DNA of 43,300 bases from Candidatus Methanophaga sp. AG-394-G06 (lineage in GTDB: Archaea > Halobacteriota > Syntropharchaeia > Alkanophagales > Methanospirareceae): positions 1-43,300 of the forward strand of contig PRCZ01000009.1 in NCBI GenBank assembly GCA_009903405.1. Direction: 5' to 3'. The notes below the pieces were generated by a model. The model was not told the DNA's origin. It ran no database searches and saw only the letters and a program-made list of their open reading frames with translations. This document shows, piece after piece, positions 43,185 through 43,300 of this stretch. Numbering within the stretch: position 1 is the stretch's first letter; each line of letters starts with the position of its first letter. Made by a program: the position numbers and the translations under genes.

Positions 43185-43207
43185 ATCAAACTTTAAGAAA
43201 GTTTGAT
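43185..43207 (+). terminator. hairpin downstream of trm5
   Basis: atcaaacttt and aaagtttgat form a perfect 10-bp stem around aag, 38 bases behind the trm5 stop. T-rich stretches follow further on (gtgtttttctttta). A terminator role is plausible but not certain for an archaeon. The rest of the window to 43300 shows no gene. Confidence 0.5.
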
Positions 43208-43300
43208 CAAAACGCTTCGCAGAAAGAAAAGCTTTACCAAAAGAACATTTGTGTTTTTCTTTTAGCACAGGCTAAATTTTCTTTTTGTAAAAAAGAAAAA

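Overview
The window looks like a chromosomal segment from an AT-rich euryarchaeon of the methanogen / anaerobic methanotroph (ANME) type. Archaeal identity is direct: ribosomal proteins L18e, L13, S9 and L10e, RNA polymerase subunits N and K, BRE/TATA promoters, an archaeal Ser/His signal peptidase, an archaeosortase, the wyosine enzymes Trm5 and Taw3, geranylgeranyl reductase and a DUF373 protein. The methanogen-type assignment rests on MptD (tetrahydromethanopterin pathway), a CbiA/CfbB-type amidotransferase, a CbiB homologue and a group-IV-like NifH with a radical SAM partner. ANME-1/Methanophagales or a close relative is my inference. No mcr or other methanogenesis enzyme is in the window.

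Layout. 1-3.1 kb: accessory three-gene operon of unknown function, then a transposase remnant fused to a 5'-truncated DUF4139 gene. 3.1-6.4 kb: CbiA/CfbB, FKBP isomerase, orotate PRTase-like protein, Taw3. 6.5-9.4 kb: Mrp/Mbh-type antiporter cluster F-G-E-(MbhD-like)-(MbhE-like)-B-C with no large NuoL/M-like subunit. 9.4-13.7 kb: TrpB2, MptD, CBS-DRTGG manganese pyrophosphatase, archaeosortase. 13.8-16.3 kb: L18e-L13-S9-RpoN-tRNA-Pro-RpoK, then RibH and a small DUF2061 protein. 16.3-21.4 kb: accessory tract with an integrase remnant, a TIR-domain gene behind a perfect palindrome, decayed sequence, a divergent CbiB, a Cys-rich small protein, and an IS1182-type element with 4-bp target duplication inserted in that protein's leader. 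21.4-33.9 kb: mostly housekeeping (DUF373, PurF, HDAC-like, signal peptidase, L10e, flavin reductase, ArgG, AroA, CinA-like, PhoU/RCK_C, tRNA-Trp, LEA14-like, GatC, AEC transporter), with short shared repeats between genes. 33.9-37.1 kb: accessory tract with a group II intron 3' remnant, a HicA-like / unknown / DUF3467-like operon, and an IS1634-like element with inverted repeats. 37.1-43.3 kb: minus-strand run GGR, UDP-glucose dehydrogenase, NifH-like, radical SAM, then a plus-strand unknown gene and Trm5.

The best candidates for undescribed biology are the NifH-like plus radical SAM pair without NifD/K partners, the HicA-like/DUF3467-like three-gene operon, the palindrome-controlled orphan TIR gene, the antiporter cluster without large subunits, a 43-bp repeat whose halves recur at the ends of the LEA14-GatC-AEC segment, and a possible structured RNA behind tRNA-Trp. 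All similarity calls come from reading motifs by eye; no database search was run.
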